A stretch of 64,000 nt of DNA from Chitinophagaceae bacterium (GCA_016702745.1 JADJDJ010000002.1:1054001-1118000); one strand, 5' to 3'; counted from the first letter of the stretch, positions 52,012 to 61,647 are shown. The notes: generated from the letters alone by a model not told the origin. Numbers and translations: made by a program.

Positions 52012-53478
52012 GTGTCGAAACACCAGACCAGGCTGCTTTCATTATTCTCCGGAATCGGTATCGCCCTGTTGCTTTATTTTTTGAATCCTTTCCAGGTTTC
52101 AGAAAGCGCAGCCAGGGTTTTGGCAGTAGCCGGATTGATGATCACCTGGTGGGTAACCGAAGCCATGCCCATGCCGGTAGTCGCCCTGCTTCCGCTTGTT
52201 TTGTTTCCACTCTTTGGTATCAATACTATCAAAAGCACGGCGGCTTCCTATGGCAATGAAGTGATCTTTTTGTTCATGGGTGGTTTTATGCTGGGACTTG
52301 CCATTGAAAAATGGAACCTGCACCGGAGGATTGCCCTGAATATTGTGGCAAGGACGGGAACCAGCGGCGACCGTATCATTCTTGGGTTTATACTGGCGAC
52401 CGGACTGCTGAGTATGTGGCTGAGTAATACAGCGACCACCATGATGATGTTTCCGATTGCCTTATCCGTGATTCATGTGATGAAGGAGAACCAGGATGGA
52501 AGAGGGAATTATGCGCATTTTAATCTTTGTCTGATGCTGGCCATTGCCTATTCCTCCAATTTCGGAGGAATTGCCACCATTATCGGCACCCCACCCAACG
52601 TACAGTTTGTTGGGTATTTTGAAAAAAAATACAATATCAGTATTGATTTCATGGAATGGATGATGCTTTGCACGCCATTGGCACTCCTGCTGATGCTTGC
52701 ACTGTATGTGGTGAGTACAAAAGTTTTATTTCCCAATCGGATCCGTTCCAGTGTGGCTGCTGCGCAGCATATTCATTCAGAAATTAAATTACTGGGCAAG
52801 CCTGGTCCTGCTGAAAAAAGAGTACTGGTTATTTTTATTTGCACAGCACTCCTGTGGATTTTCAGGCAGCCCATTAATAATATTCAGCCTTATTTCAAAC
52901 TGGATGATAATATGATTGCGATCATCGGGGCATTGGCCTTGTTTATTTGTCCGGCAGGTCAGCCACCCCGCGGCGAAAAAAGTCAGCACAAATATGAAAA
53001 TGTACTGGAATGGGAGGATACCGGAAAAATGGCCTGGGGAATATTATTATTGTTTGGCGGTGGTATTGCCCTCGCGGATTCCCTTGAAAAAGCAGGGTTG
53101 ATCCAGCAATTAGGCAGCTGGCTGGGTCAGTATGCAGGAGGAGGATTGTTGCTGGTACTGGCCGTGGTGGTCATCTCTATTTTCATCAGTGAAGTGATGA
53201 GTAATGTGGCGCAGGTGATTGTATTTTCTCCGGTGGTATGTTCCCTGGCTGATACCATTGGGATGAACCCGCTTTTACTGGGTATACCAATGACATTGGC
53301 AGCCAGTTGTGCCAGTATGTTACCAATGGGTACACCACCCAATGCGATTGTGTTTGCCAGTGGTCAGATTAAATTGAAACAAATGCTGAAGGCCGGATTG
53401 ATCATGAACCTCGTGGCCATTGTATTAATCACGCTGTTTTGCTGGTTCCTCTTACCATTGCTGATGAAGGCGACTTAA
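52012..53478 (+). CDS. SLC13 (DASS) family anion transporter
   Basis: A 488-residue polytopic protein of the divalent-anion:sodium symporter family. It starts at GTG, with a signature W-L-S-N-T-A-T-T-M-M-M (first SNT motif), T-P-P-N-V near 190 and M-G-T-P-P-N-A-I-V near the end. Substrates in the family are dicarboxylates or sulfate; the sequence does not decide. Sulfate would suit the sulfur genes of this window, but the gene stands alone, 29 bp after mpg. Confidence 0.9.
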   Translation: MSKHQTRLLSLFSGIGIALLLYFLNPFQVSESAARVLAVAGLMITWWVTEAMPMPVVALLPLVLFPLFGINTIKSTAASYGNEVIFLFMGGFMLGLAIEKWNLHRRIALNIVARTGTSGDRIILGFILATGLLSMWLSNTATTMMMFPIALSVIHVMKENQDGRGNYAHFNLCLMLAIAYSSNFGGIATIIGTPPNVQFVGYFEKKYNISIDFMEWMMLCTPLALLLMLALYVVSTKVLFPNRIRSSVAAAQHIHSEIKLLGKPGPAEKRVLVIFICTALLWIFRQPINNIQPYFKLDDNMIAIIGALALFICPAGQPPRGEKSQHKYENVLEWEDTGKMAWGILLLFGGGIALADSLEKAGLIQQLGSWLGQYAGGGLLLVLAVVVISIFISEVMSNVAQVIVFSPVVCSLADTIGMNPLLLGIPMTLAASCASMLPMGTPPNAIVFASGQIKLKQMLKAGLIMNLVAIVLITLFCWFLLPLLMKAT

Positions 53479-53484
53479 TAATTA

Positions 53485-54033
53485 TCAGAATCTCCATCCG
53501 ATACTGATTCCTGCCGCGGGGGCAAAGCCTTTGCCAAAATCCACATCAACACCCTTACTGTTTAGTTTGGTTTGGATGATACCGCTTACTGAAGGGGTGA
53601 TATACATATAATCATTGATCACAAGTGTGTAGCCGGCTTCGATAGTAGGTTGCAAAATCATCAGATTCGTGGTTCCTTCCAGCAGGGTAGTGGACCAGTC
53701 TATTTTCATGGATTGAATACCGAGTCCTAATCCGAGGAAGGCTCTTTTAGGAATAACGGAAAAATGATAGCGGTAACCCAGGTAGCCTCCCCAGCCGCTG
53801 CCGGATTCGCTTGTATGGTTGTCGGTTTTGCGATTGCCTGAACGGGCATAATTGGCCTTGAGTATAAATGAATGGTATTCTTCAGCATTAAAAGCCAGGT
53901 GTAAAGAATAAGTATTGAAATCAGGGCTATACTGGAAACTGGCGCCTACATCGGTAGTGCGGTAACCGGCTTCCTGTGCCGTGCTGCTGAGTGAAATAAA
54001 AATGGCGGATAGGGCAATGCAGATACTTTTCAT
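53485..54033 (-). CDS. Small outer-membrane beta-barrel protein, unknown
   Basis: A 182-residue protein with a signal peptide (I-F-I-S-L-S-S-T-A-Q) and alternating strands ending A-A-G-I-S-I-G-W-R-F, typical of an eight-stranded OmpA/OmpW-like barrel. No specific family recognised. It converges on the transporter gene with 6 bp between. Confidence 0.7.
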   Translation of the reverse strand: MKSICIALSAIFISLSSTAQEAGYRTTDVGASFQYSPDFNTYSLHLAFNAEEYHSFILKANYARSGNRKTDNHTSESGSGWGGYLGYRYHFSVIPKRAFLGLGLGIQSMKIDWSTTLLEGTTNLMILQPTIEAGYTLVINDYMYITPSVSGIIQTKLNSKGVDVDFGKGFAPAAGISIGWRF

Positions 54034-54098
54034 GGTTCGGAGTTAGGGGGTAAAGATAATATGCAGATTTTACCTGTGCAATAAGCGGGGGAGGATGG

Positions 54099-54364
54099 TT
54101 TTGCTGCGCTCGAAGAGTCCTATGGACAAAATGGAATGGGAACGCGGATGACGCGGATTGAGCGGATTAGTGCGGATGATGCTCACTGCGTGAGCATGGA
54201 CTGATAAGTGCTTTCATCTTTGTGCTCTTAGTGGCTTTGTGGGAAATTAATACGGGTCATTGATTTTGCTGCGCTCGAAGAGTCCTATGGACAAAATGAT
54301 AGAGAGGAACACGGATTTAACGGATTGGACGGATAAAAACGGATTATGCTCACTTCGTGAGCAT
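54099..54364. repeat. Two copies of a composite dispersed element
   Basis: This lies in a 408-bp gene-free gap. Each copy has a 35-bp block (TTTTGCTGCGCTCGAAGAGT onward, at 54099-54133 and 54264-54298), then a stretch of CGGATTnnnCGGAT-like words, then the palindrome ATGCTCACTGCGTGAGCAT (54179-54197) or ATGCTCACTTCGTGAGCAT (54346-54364). A partial first block is also at 12,312. The rest of the gap has short words resembling neither genes nor terminators. Confidence 0.85.
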
Positions 54365-54441
54365 GGCGTATTTCCCTTTGTGAACTTTGAGTGTATTTTC
54401 TTTGCGTTCTTTGCGGTAAAATTCAAAGGCCCGCAGGGCCT

Positions 54442-55467
54442 TTAAAACCTCGGACAGTTCAGTTTTTTAGCGTTTGGATCAGAAGGTTTCTTAATAAATA
54501 TTAATGAAATTTCATTGCCACCAACTGAATTAGATGCTGGCTGTAATGAGCTAATATTAATATCGTAAGTATAACCTAAATGAAATGGTCCAAATTCTAA
54601 GCCTACGTAAGGAATTATTGATTCACTAATATTGTTGAATCTCGCCCAGCTTCCAATAAAAACATTAGTTGGATTGTCTTCATTGTGATTTACATTATAG
54701 CATAAAGCACCACCAAAAACAATGTTTTTCGCCGATGCTTGGGTACTAAATATGGAAGAAAGATGTAATGAATTGTATGAACCGATCGGGAGTCTGCCAC
54801 CCGCCTGTATCGTTGTACGGGGATGGAGCAGGAATTCACCGCCCTGGAAACTTTCCTTAGGCCGGTTGATATGGTACATGGAAGCACCGATATAAAAATT
54901 ATTATAGCCGTTGGTGGTACCGTTATACAGGATACCGGCATTGACATCTACATAACTTACATTGATCTGCTTATTGGTAAACACTTCGCCGGTTGTACCG
55001 GGAATAAAACCAAGTGGTGTTAATTCATCTTCAAAATAAACCTTGGTTACATCCAGTCTTTTATTGGTATAGGCTGCCTGAAATCCGGCACCGATCTGAT
55101 GATAACCATCTTCATCCAATCCTTTATGATAAGACAATGATAAACCTGCATAATTAGTAACAAGAACACCGTCACCCGCACGATCCGTTACCCCGAGGAA
55201 ACCAATCCCCATCTGATCAATATCGGCAATCCGGTTCTTCATGATCCCGAAATCAATAGAAGCCGTTTTGGTCACAAAGGCATTATTAATGGTAGGCCAT
55301 TGGTTACGGTAATTGCCGGCGACCCGGTAACTGCCATCAAATTTGCCCGTTAAAGCCGGGTTCAGCGTAAGGGGGGAGGAAAAGAACTGGGAAAAATTGG
55401 GATCCTGTGCTGCTGCCACCCCCGCGAATCCAATACCAAGAAGAAGAGTAGAAATAAATTTTTTCAT
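54442..55467 (-). CDS. PorP/SprF family type IX secretion membrane protein
   Basis: A 341-residue outer-membrane protein. The start M-K-K-F-I-S-T-L-L-L-G at 55467 gives a signal peptide. The mature protein opens Q-D-P-N-F-S-Q-F-F-S-S-P-L-T-L-N-P-A-L-T-G, the hallmark of PorP/SprF. Family members anchor or help secrete particular type IX adhesins, often from a gene next door; no large adhesin is adjacent here. Confidence 0.92.
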   Translation of the reverse strand: MKKFISTLLLGIGFAGVAAAQDPNFSQFFSSPLTLNPALTGKFDGSYRVAGNYRNQWPTINNAFVTKTASIDFGIMKNRIADIDQMGIGFLGVTDRAGDGVLVTNYAGLSLSYHKGLDEDGYHQIGAGFQAAYTNKRLDVTKVYFEDELTPLGFIPGTTGEVFTNKQINVSYVDVNAGILYNGTTNGYNNFYIGASMYHINRPKESFQGGEFLLHPRTTIQAGGRLPIGSYNSLHLSSIFSTQASAKNIVFGGALCYNVNHNEDNPTNVFIGSWARFNNISESIIPYVGLEFGPFHLGYTYDINISSLQPASNSVGGNEISLIFIKKPSDPNAKKLNCPRF

Positions 55468-55766
55468 TGTACACTTTAAGTTTTTCTGCGACAGACTCAT
55501 GGTGGCTTGGTCAATCTAACCTGTTAAAACGTAACTTTTTCGCGAGAAATTGCCTCAACCTTTAAATTGAATCCACCCTGCTGTCAAACCGGGGTACGAG
55601 CCCATGATAACCGGCATGGAAAATACAACAATTTTAAGACCTGAAAAGTAGAATTATTGCTGCACGGGGAGGGAGAGTCCGGAGTCGGGAGTCTTTAGTC
55701 ATGAGTCTGATTATCAAATGATAAGAGTTCGCTTATTGGTTGGTTATCAGATTATTTGACCCGATT
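55468..55766. other. Intergenic region with GAGTC-type repeat
   Basis: 299 bp with no gene. 55674-55709 is a third GAGTC-type run (GGAGTCGGGAGTCTTTAGTC and on). A CAAT-rich stretch near 55,740 precedes the upp stop. The promoter of the PorP/SprF gene must lie here, but no clear -7 box was identified. Confidence 0.5.
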
Positions 55767-56417
55767 CTACATCTGGACCTTGGTTCCAAATGCCAGATCA
55801 CCGGCATCTCCCAGTCCGGGAACAATATATCCCTTGGCCGTTAATTCATCATCAATATCGCCACACCAGATGGTCACGGAAGGTTCTTCCCGAAGAACAT
55901 ATTCTATGCCAACCGTGCAGGCAATGGCCACAACAATATGAATACTGCTGGGTTTTCCTTCATCTTTCAGGTAATGGATGGTTTTTACGAGGGAAGAACC
56001 CGTGGCCAGCATGGGATCAGAGATAATGACGACCCTGTTTTCGAGCTCAGGGCAGGACACATAATCCAGACTGATTTCAAAACTGCCATCCTTATGGTGT
56101 TTGCGATAAGCAGAGATAAAGGCGTTATCGGCTTTGTCGAAATAGTTGAGTAATCCCTGGTGCAGGGGCAGGCCCGCCCGGAGGATGGTTGCCAGTACCG
56201 GTTGGTCGGCCAACATTTTATGTTCGGCAATTCCCAATGGGGTCTGTACTTCCTGTTGGTTATAGACAAGGGTTTTGGAAATTTCATAGGCGGCTACTTC
56301 GCCGATCCTTTCCAGGTTACGGCGAAAACGCATCCGGTCTCCCTGCACGGTCACATCCCGGAGTTCGGCCACCCAGGTACTGACCAATGAATTTTGCTGG
56401 CTGAGATTGACAATCAT
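55767..56417 (-). CDS. upp: Uracil phosphoribosyltransferase
   Basis: A 216-residue enzyme with the PRPP loop V-I-I-S-D-P-M-L-A-T-G-S-S-L and the uracil-binding end G-Y-I-V-P-G-L-G-D-A-G-D. It salvages uracil to UMP. Divergent from anmK. Confidence 0.96.
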   Translation of the reverse strand: MIVNLSQQNSLVSTWVAELRDVTVQGDRMRFRRNLERIGEVAAYEISKTLVYNQQEVQTPLGIAEHKMLADQPVLATILRAGLPLHQGLLNYFDKADNAFISAYRKHHKDGSFEISLDYVSCPELENRVVIISDPMLATGSSLVKTIHYLKDEGKPSSIHIVVAIACTVGIEYVLREEPSVTIWCGDIDDELTAKGYIVPGLGDAGDLAFGTKVQM

Positions 56418-56569
56418 AATTAGATCTGTTTAAAATGGTTGAATTTTGAAGCGCATTCAAAATTTTTGCAGGGAATCCTAAAGTGACAAAACTAAAATCC
56501 CTGCGGGAGCACAGCAAATAAAGTTATTATTGCAAACCGGCAGCAAGCTGCTGAAAAAAAGAAGATTTC

Positions 56570-57654
56570 ATGATCTACAGGGCAATCGGATTAATGAGTG
56601 GAAGTTCACTCGACGGACTCGATCTGGCATTTGCAGAATTTACCGAACAGGCTGGTCAATGGACTTATGAATTAAAGGAAACGGCCTGTTATGCTTATAG
56701 TCCGGAGTGGACGGACAAACTCAACAATGCTACCCGTCTCTCTGCGCTCGACTATCAATTATTACATACTGACTACGGACATTATCTGGGTGAGCAGGTC
56801 AATCGTTTTATAGAGGAAAAAAGTCTGCATTTTCAGGCGGCGTTGATTGCTTCGCACGGACATACCAGTTTTCATATCCCTGCCCGGAAAATGACGGCAC
56901 AACTGGGAGATGGGGCTGCCATTGCAGCGGTAACGGGTCTTCCGGTGGTAAGTGATCTGCGGGCCCTTGATATTGCACTGGGCGGACAGGGTGCACCGAT
57001 TGTTCCGGTTGGGGAAAAATTACTCTTTCCCGGTTATGAGTTTTTCCTCAACATCGGGGGTATCGCCAATATTTCCGTGAATGCGGCCAATTATCTGGCT
57101 TTTGATATTTGTCCGGCTAACCGGGTCTTGAACCTGTTGGCTAATCAGGCTGGTCAGGCTTTTGACCGGGATGGTGCCCTTGCGGCCGGAGGCAATATCA
57201 ATACAGACTTAATCGAAACCCTCAATGCCCTTCCTTATTACGAGCAGGCGGCACCCAAATCACTGGCCAATGATTTTGGAACGGATATCGTTTATCCGAT
57301 TATTCAACAGTCGGGATGTGATACCGCCGATGCCTTAAGAACCTATACGGAACATATTGCTGTTCAGGTTCAGCAATCATTAGAGCACCTATCTCTTCAA
57401 CAACCACAACGCTTACTGGTTACCGGTGGCGGGGCCCTGAATCAGTTTCTGGTTGAATTACTCCGGGTCAAATTGGAGCCATCCGGTATTTCCGTTGTGG
57501 TTCCTGATGAAAAGCTGGTTAATTACAAGAAGCGCTGGTGATGGCATTTATCGGGGTGCTTCGCTGGAGACAGGAAAACAATGTTTTTGCTTCGGTCACC
57601 GGTGCCAGTCGCAACAGTATTGGCGGGGCCTTATGGATTGGTCAGGATGCCTGA
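56570..57654 (+). CDS. anmK: Anhydro-N-acetylmuramic acid kinase, frameshifted near C-terminus
   Basis: The frame from 56570 has G-L-M-S-G-S-S-L-D-G-L-D at the start, S-H-G-H-T, G-G-I-A-N-I-S and V-T-G-G-G-A-L-N, as in AnmK, which phosphorylates and opens anhydro-MurNAc for cell-wall recycling. It stops at 57541 after V-N-Y-K-K-R-W. One added base near 57527-57532 continues it as Y-K-E-A-L-V-M-A-F-I-G-V-L-R-W-R-Q-E-N-N-V and S-V-T-G-A-S-R-N-S-I-G-G-A-L-W to 57654 (361 residues), the normal family end. Probably a sequencing deletion. Confidence 0.9.
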
Positions 57655-57709
57655 TGGAATTCGGGTAACTATTCTTAAATTACGGATCAAACCATCCTAA
57701 CCAGTTGTT

Positions 57710-59263
57710 ATGCCAGAATCAAGCAGGATTCCCCCGGCCTCAGCAGAGAAAAAAGAGCCGGCTCCAGGTTCCATGGAAGAGGTGTTGATCTTCCGGAAAT
57801 TGCAACATTCCTTTCCCCGGCAGTTCAGAAAAGTTTTTCCGGATAAGCTGGCTTGTAAATCCGTTATCATCATTCCTTCGATTACCCTTGACCAGGAAAT
57901 TTTAGGCAAGGTCAGCGGTCATGTGCACTACGAAGAAAGATTATTATGTCTGCTGATGCTACTGCGCATGCCACGTACCCATGTGGTATATGTGACCAGT
58001 ACGCCGGTGGATCCGGTGATTGTGGATTATTATCTCCATCTGTTACCCGGTATCACCCGTCACCATGCTTTGCAAAGGCTGACGATGTTAAGCTGCTTTG
58101 ATGCTTCGGCCAAATCACTCACAGAAAAAATACTGGATCGTCCCCGTTTGATTGAGCGGATTAAGAAAAGTATTCCGGCTGGTAATGCGGCCCACCTGGC
58201 TTGTTTTACCGTGACCAAATATGAAAGAACCCTGGCTGTAAAACTGGATATGCCGATTTATGGCTGTGATCCTGATCTGTATGAGCTGGGTAATAAAAGT
58301 AATAGCCGGAAAGTATTCAAGCAATGCGGATTGCATGTGCCTCCGGGTTTTGAAGACCTGCGGAATGAAGAGGAAATCATCAATGCCCTGACCGAACTGA
58401 AGATCAGCGATCCTTCGCTGCGCCGCGCGGTAGTGAAAATGAATGATGGTTTTTCCGGAGAGGGAAATGCAGTGTTCTCCTTTGCAGAAATGGGAGAATC
58501 AGAAGAAGTAAAACGCTGGGTTTCCGACCACCTGCAGGAGCAGCTGAAAATTGTTGCCGGGGATCTGAGTTATAAAGATTTTATGTTCAAGTTCCAGCAC
58601 ATGGGTGGCATTGTAGAAGCCTTTGTAGAAGGGGAAAATAAAACCTCGCCGTCGGTTCAATGCCGGATCAATCCGCTTGGTGATTGTAAAGTGATTTCCA
58701 CCCATGATCAGTTGGTGGGTGGAGAGAGCGGACAGGTATTTCTGGGTGCCAATTTTCCTGCAAAAGAGGAGTATTCGATTGAAATCGGCGAATATGGATT
58801 AAAAGTAGCAGAAGCATTGTCGAAGAACGGAGTGATGGGTCGTTTTGCCGTTGATTTTATTTCTGTGAAGGAAGGAAAGGATTGGAAGCATTATGCTATT
58901 GAAATCAACCTGCGAAAAGGGGGCACTACGCATCCCTATATTTTATTGCAATTTTTAACGGATGGTGATTATGATTACGAAAATGGTTTGTTCCTGACGG
59001 CGAACCGGCAAACCCGTTATTATTTCTGTTCAGATAATCTGCGAAGCGATAAATACATTGGCATTACACCACCGGACCTGATTGATATTGCCATGATGCA
59101 CAGTCTGCATTATGATGGTACTTCACAGGAAGGGGTGATGTTTCATTTAATCGGTGCCTTATCACAGTTTGGTAAACTGGGTGTGGTATGTATTGGCAGT
59201 ACACCAGAAAGGGCGAAGAATTTTTATGAACAAACAGTGAAAGTGCTGGATGGGGAGTGCTGA
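57710..59263 (+). CDS. ATP-grasp ligase, PGM1-related
   Basis: A 517-residue protein. Residues 1-170 are a non-catalytic front half (V-I-I-I-P-S-I, H-Y-E-E-R-L-L, Y-V-T-S-T-P-V). From about 190 comes an ATP-grasp domain with V-V-K-M-N-D-G-F-S-G-E-G-N-A-V, F-V-E-G-E-N-K-T-S-P-S and E-I-N-L-R-K-G-G-T-T-H-P-Y (metal-binding Glu/Asn). It resembles the ligase half of the pheganomycin peptide ligase PGM1. It should join a carboxylate to an amine or peptide using ATP; substrates are unknown and no biosynthetic genes adjoin. Confidence 0.78.
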   Translation: MPESSRIPPASAEKKEPAPGSMEEVLIFRKLQHSFPRQFRKVFPDKLACKSVIIIPSITLDQEILGKVSGHVHYEERLLCLLMLLRMPRTHVVYVTSTPVDPVIVDYYLHLLPGITRHHALQRLTMLSCFDASAKSLTEKILDRPRLIERIKKSIPAGNAAHLACFTVTKYERTLAVKLDMPIYGCDPDLYELGNKSNSRKVFKQCGLHVPPGFEDLRNEEEIINALTELKISDPSLRRAVVKMNDGFSGEGNAVFSFAEMGESEEVKRWVSDHLQEQLKIVAGDLSYKDFMFKFQHMGGIVEAFVEGENKTSPSVQCRINPLGDCKVISTHDQLVGGESGQVFLGANFPAKEEYSIEIGEYGLKVAEALSKNGVMGRFAVDFISVKEGKDWKHYAIEINLRKGGTTHPYILLQFLTDGDYDYENGLFLTANRQTRYYFCSDNLRSDKYIGITPPDLIDIAMMHSLHYDGTSQEGVMFHLIGALSQFGKLGVVCIGSTPERAKNFYEQTVKVLDGEC

Positions 59264-59309
59264 TTGATCATAATGGATACACGCATTTACCGGAAAAACC
59301 AAAAAATCA

Positions 59310-61646
59310 ATGATGTCCCGTTACTTTAAAGTGATTGTACTGATTGCCTCTTATTTCCTGCTTTTCATCCAAAAAAGTAAGGCACAATCATATGATTCTT
59401 TGAAATACCGTCTTGCTCAGATAAAGAGTTCAGCAGATACAAATCATTTAAAAGAGGCATTCGCCTGGATAAGCAGGATGACATCCGAAGATGGGGTGAA
59501 AAATGATTTGTTGGATGCGATTGAAAATCTCGGGGCTGTCGTAGATGAGATTGATTATTATGATTTGGTCAGCTCCTACTTTAACCGGCTTATTGCTATC
59601 AATACAGCCACCACAAATACCAAAGCGCTTGAACTTGGCAAAATGTGGCTTCTCAAGCATGATCGGCCAGGAACAAAATATGGACAATATACATTCCTCG
59701 GCATCTTGCGTGCCCTGCGAATGGTCTTTAGGAACACCGGCAATCTGTCTGAATCAATTGAATTTTACAGTACCTGGGAAAAAAAATTCCTTAGCAAAAA
59801 TGACTCTGCTGGTGTTTCCGTAGCCGATAATGTTTTGTCTGGTTCTTATATCCGGCTGGGAATGTTTGAAAGAGGGGTTGATTACCAACTAAAATCTATT
59901 GCCTTCCTGAATAACCGTCAGGAGGATTATTCCTGGCATTCTATAGCCATTCTTCTTGGTGTATCCGGTAAAGTGAATCGGTACGCTGTACTGGGAGCCT
60001 ATTGTGTGAAGGAAAACAGACCGGCAATGGCAGCCGGTTATTTGAATGAAGCCATCAGGTATTATCACCAATTGGATTCGCCGCTTTTAATGAATGATGT
60101 GCCTTATCTTTTCCTCACAATGGCCAGTTGTAAAATGCTGGAGAAGAATGACAGCAGCAGCTATTTTTTTGAAGCTGCATGGAACTACCTGAAAAAATAC
60201 GAAAGTCCACCGTTGGAGTTTGCTTATTATCACCAGGAGAAATCAACGGACTTTATGAACAGAGGAATGTTTGATTCGGCTATGTCAAGTATCAACAGAA
60301 CGATCAGACTCAGGGATTCATTAAACCTTCCATTAAGTTCTTATATAGGTGAGCTTTTGCCCGGGTATTACAAAGCGGCTATATTATTGAAAATGAACAG
60401 GGCAGCAGAAGCCATTGATCTTTTAGAAGAAGAAATCGGTAAGGTCAGAAAACTAAACCTGAATAAAATTCTGGTAAAGGAAATACAGTTACTGGCTTTG
60501 GCTTATCATCAATCCGGAAACATTGGTGAGGCTTACCGGCATACACAGGAAGCCTACCTTTTACTGCAAGACATTATTACCAAGGAGAATGAAAACCGTT
60601 TCATAGGGTATGAAACGGAGAAAAAAATACAGGAGAATGAAAAAACCATATTGCTGCTCGACGCGCAAAACAAAAGCAACAAAAAAATAAAATTGTACCT
60701 GATCGGAATTGTGTCGTTGCTCGGCTTGCTGGCCGCAGGACTCGCTATCTTTTACCGGAATAAAAGGAAAACCAACCGGGAATTATCCTTGAAGAATGAG
60801 CGGCTTGCATTCACCCTGCAAAAATTACAGGCCACCCAGACACAGCTGATCCAATCTGAAAAAATGGCTTCACTGGGAGAGCTAACTGCAGGTATCGCCC
60901 ATGAAATTCAAAACCCGTTGAATTTCGTGAATAATTTTTCAGAATTAAATCAGGAACTGGCTACTGAACTGGTGGAAGAAGTAGAAAAGGGAAATACAGC
61001 TATTGTAAAACAGATAGCAGAAGATATAAAAGCCAATGCTGATAAAATTAATCACCATGGCAAAAGGGCTGACGGGATTGTAAAAGGTATGCTGCAACAC
61101 AGCCGAAGCAGCAGTGGTCAGAAAGAACTGACAGATATCAATGCGCTTTGTGATGAATACCTGAGACTGGCTTATCATGGCTGGAGGGCCAAGGATCATT
61201 CCTTTAATTCAAAATTCGAAACCAAATTTGATGAGTCAGTAGGAAAGATCAATGTCATTCCACAGGACCTGGGCCGGGTGATCCTCAACCTGATCAACAA
61301 TGCTTTTTTTGCGGTGAATGAAAGAGCAAATACCCCCCAACCCCCTGAAGGGGGAGTTCCGTATGAACCAACAGTCATAGTTTCTACTTCACTCTCCCCT
61401 CTCTCTGGGAGTGGGGTCGGGGGAGGGGTCATCATCAGCATTCGCGACAATGGTACTGGTATTCCGAAGTCAGTAGTTGAAAAAATATTCCAACCATTTT
61501 TCACTACCAAGCCAACCGGGCAGGGAACCGGACTGGGACTTTCACTGAGTTATGATATTGTCAAAGCACATGGGGGGGAGATCAAGGTAGAATCTGAAGA
61601 GGGAAAGGGAACAGTATTCATTATTGAACTACCGGTAACTAACTAA
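59310..61646 (+). CDS. Sensor histidine kinase with periplasmic TPR repeats
   Basis: A 778-residue protein: signal peptide (1-26), TPR-like helices (about 60-440), one membrane helix (about 465-485, L-Y-L-I-G-I-V-S-L-L-G), a coiled coil, then HisKA with His531 in G-I-A-H-E-I-Q-N-P-L-N-F and a HATPase domain (N-L-I-N-N-A-F-F-A-V, D-N-G-T-G-I-P, G-T-G-L-G-L-S). Between the N box and the G1 box about 35 residues are encoded by CCCCTGAAGGGG-type repeats, inserted in frame. No response regulator is nearby. The FIST gene follows after one base. Confidence 0.92.
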   Translation: MMSRYFKVIVLIASYFLLFIQKSKAQSYDSLKYRLAQIKSSADTNHLKEAFAWISRMTSEDGVKNDLLDAIENLGAVVDEIDYYDLVSSYFNRLIAINTATTNTKALELGKMWLLKHDRPGTKYGQYTFLGILRALRMVFRNTGNLSESIEFYSTWEKKFLSKNDSAGVSVADNVLSGSYIRLGMFERGVDYQLKSIAFLNNRQEDYSWHSIAILLGVSGKVNRYAVLGAYCVKENRPAMAAGYLNEAIRYYHQLDSPLLMNDVPYLFLTMASCKMLEKNDSSSYFFEAAWNYLKKYESPPLEFAYYHQEKSTDFMNRGMFDSAMSSINRTIRLRDSLNLPLSSYIGELLPGYYKAAILLKMNRAAEAIDLLEEEIGKVRKLNLNKILVKEIQLLALAYHQSGNIGEAYRHTQEAYLLLQDIITKENENRFIGYETEKKIQENEKTILLLDAQNKSNKKIKLYLIGIVSLLGLLAAGLAIFYRNKRKTNRELSLKNERLAFTLQKLQATQTQLIQSEKMASLGELTAGIAHEIQNPLNFVNNFSELNQELATELVEEVEKGNTAIVKQIAEDIKANADKINHHGKRADGIVKGMLQHSRSSSGQKELTDINALCDEYLRLAYHGWRAKDHSFNSKFETKFDESVGKINVIPQDLGRVILNLINNAFFAVNERANTPQPPEGGVPYEPTVIVSTSLSPLSGSGVGGGVIISIRDNGTGIPKSVVEKIFQPFFTTKPTGQGTGLGLSLSYDIVKAHGGEIKVESEEGKGTVFIIELPVTN
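61333..61428. repeat. Repeat insertions inside the histidine kinase ATPase domain
   Basis: CCCCCCAACCCCCTGAAGGG plus GGAG (61333-61356) encodes P-Q-P-P-E-G-G-V. A second GC-rich element (61393-61428, CTCCCCTCTCTCTGGGAGTG then GGGTCGGGGGAGGGG) encodes S-P-L-S-G-S-G-V-G-G-G-V. Both belong to the palindromic family seen around argB, and both keep the frame. Confidence 0.8.
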
Positions 61647-61647
61647 T

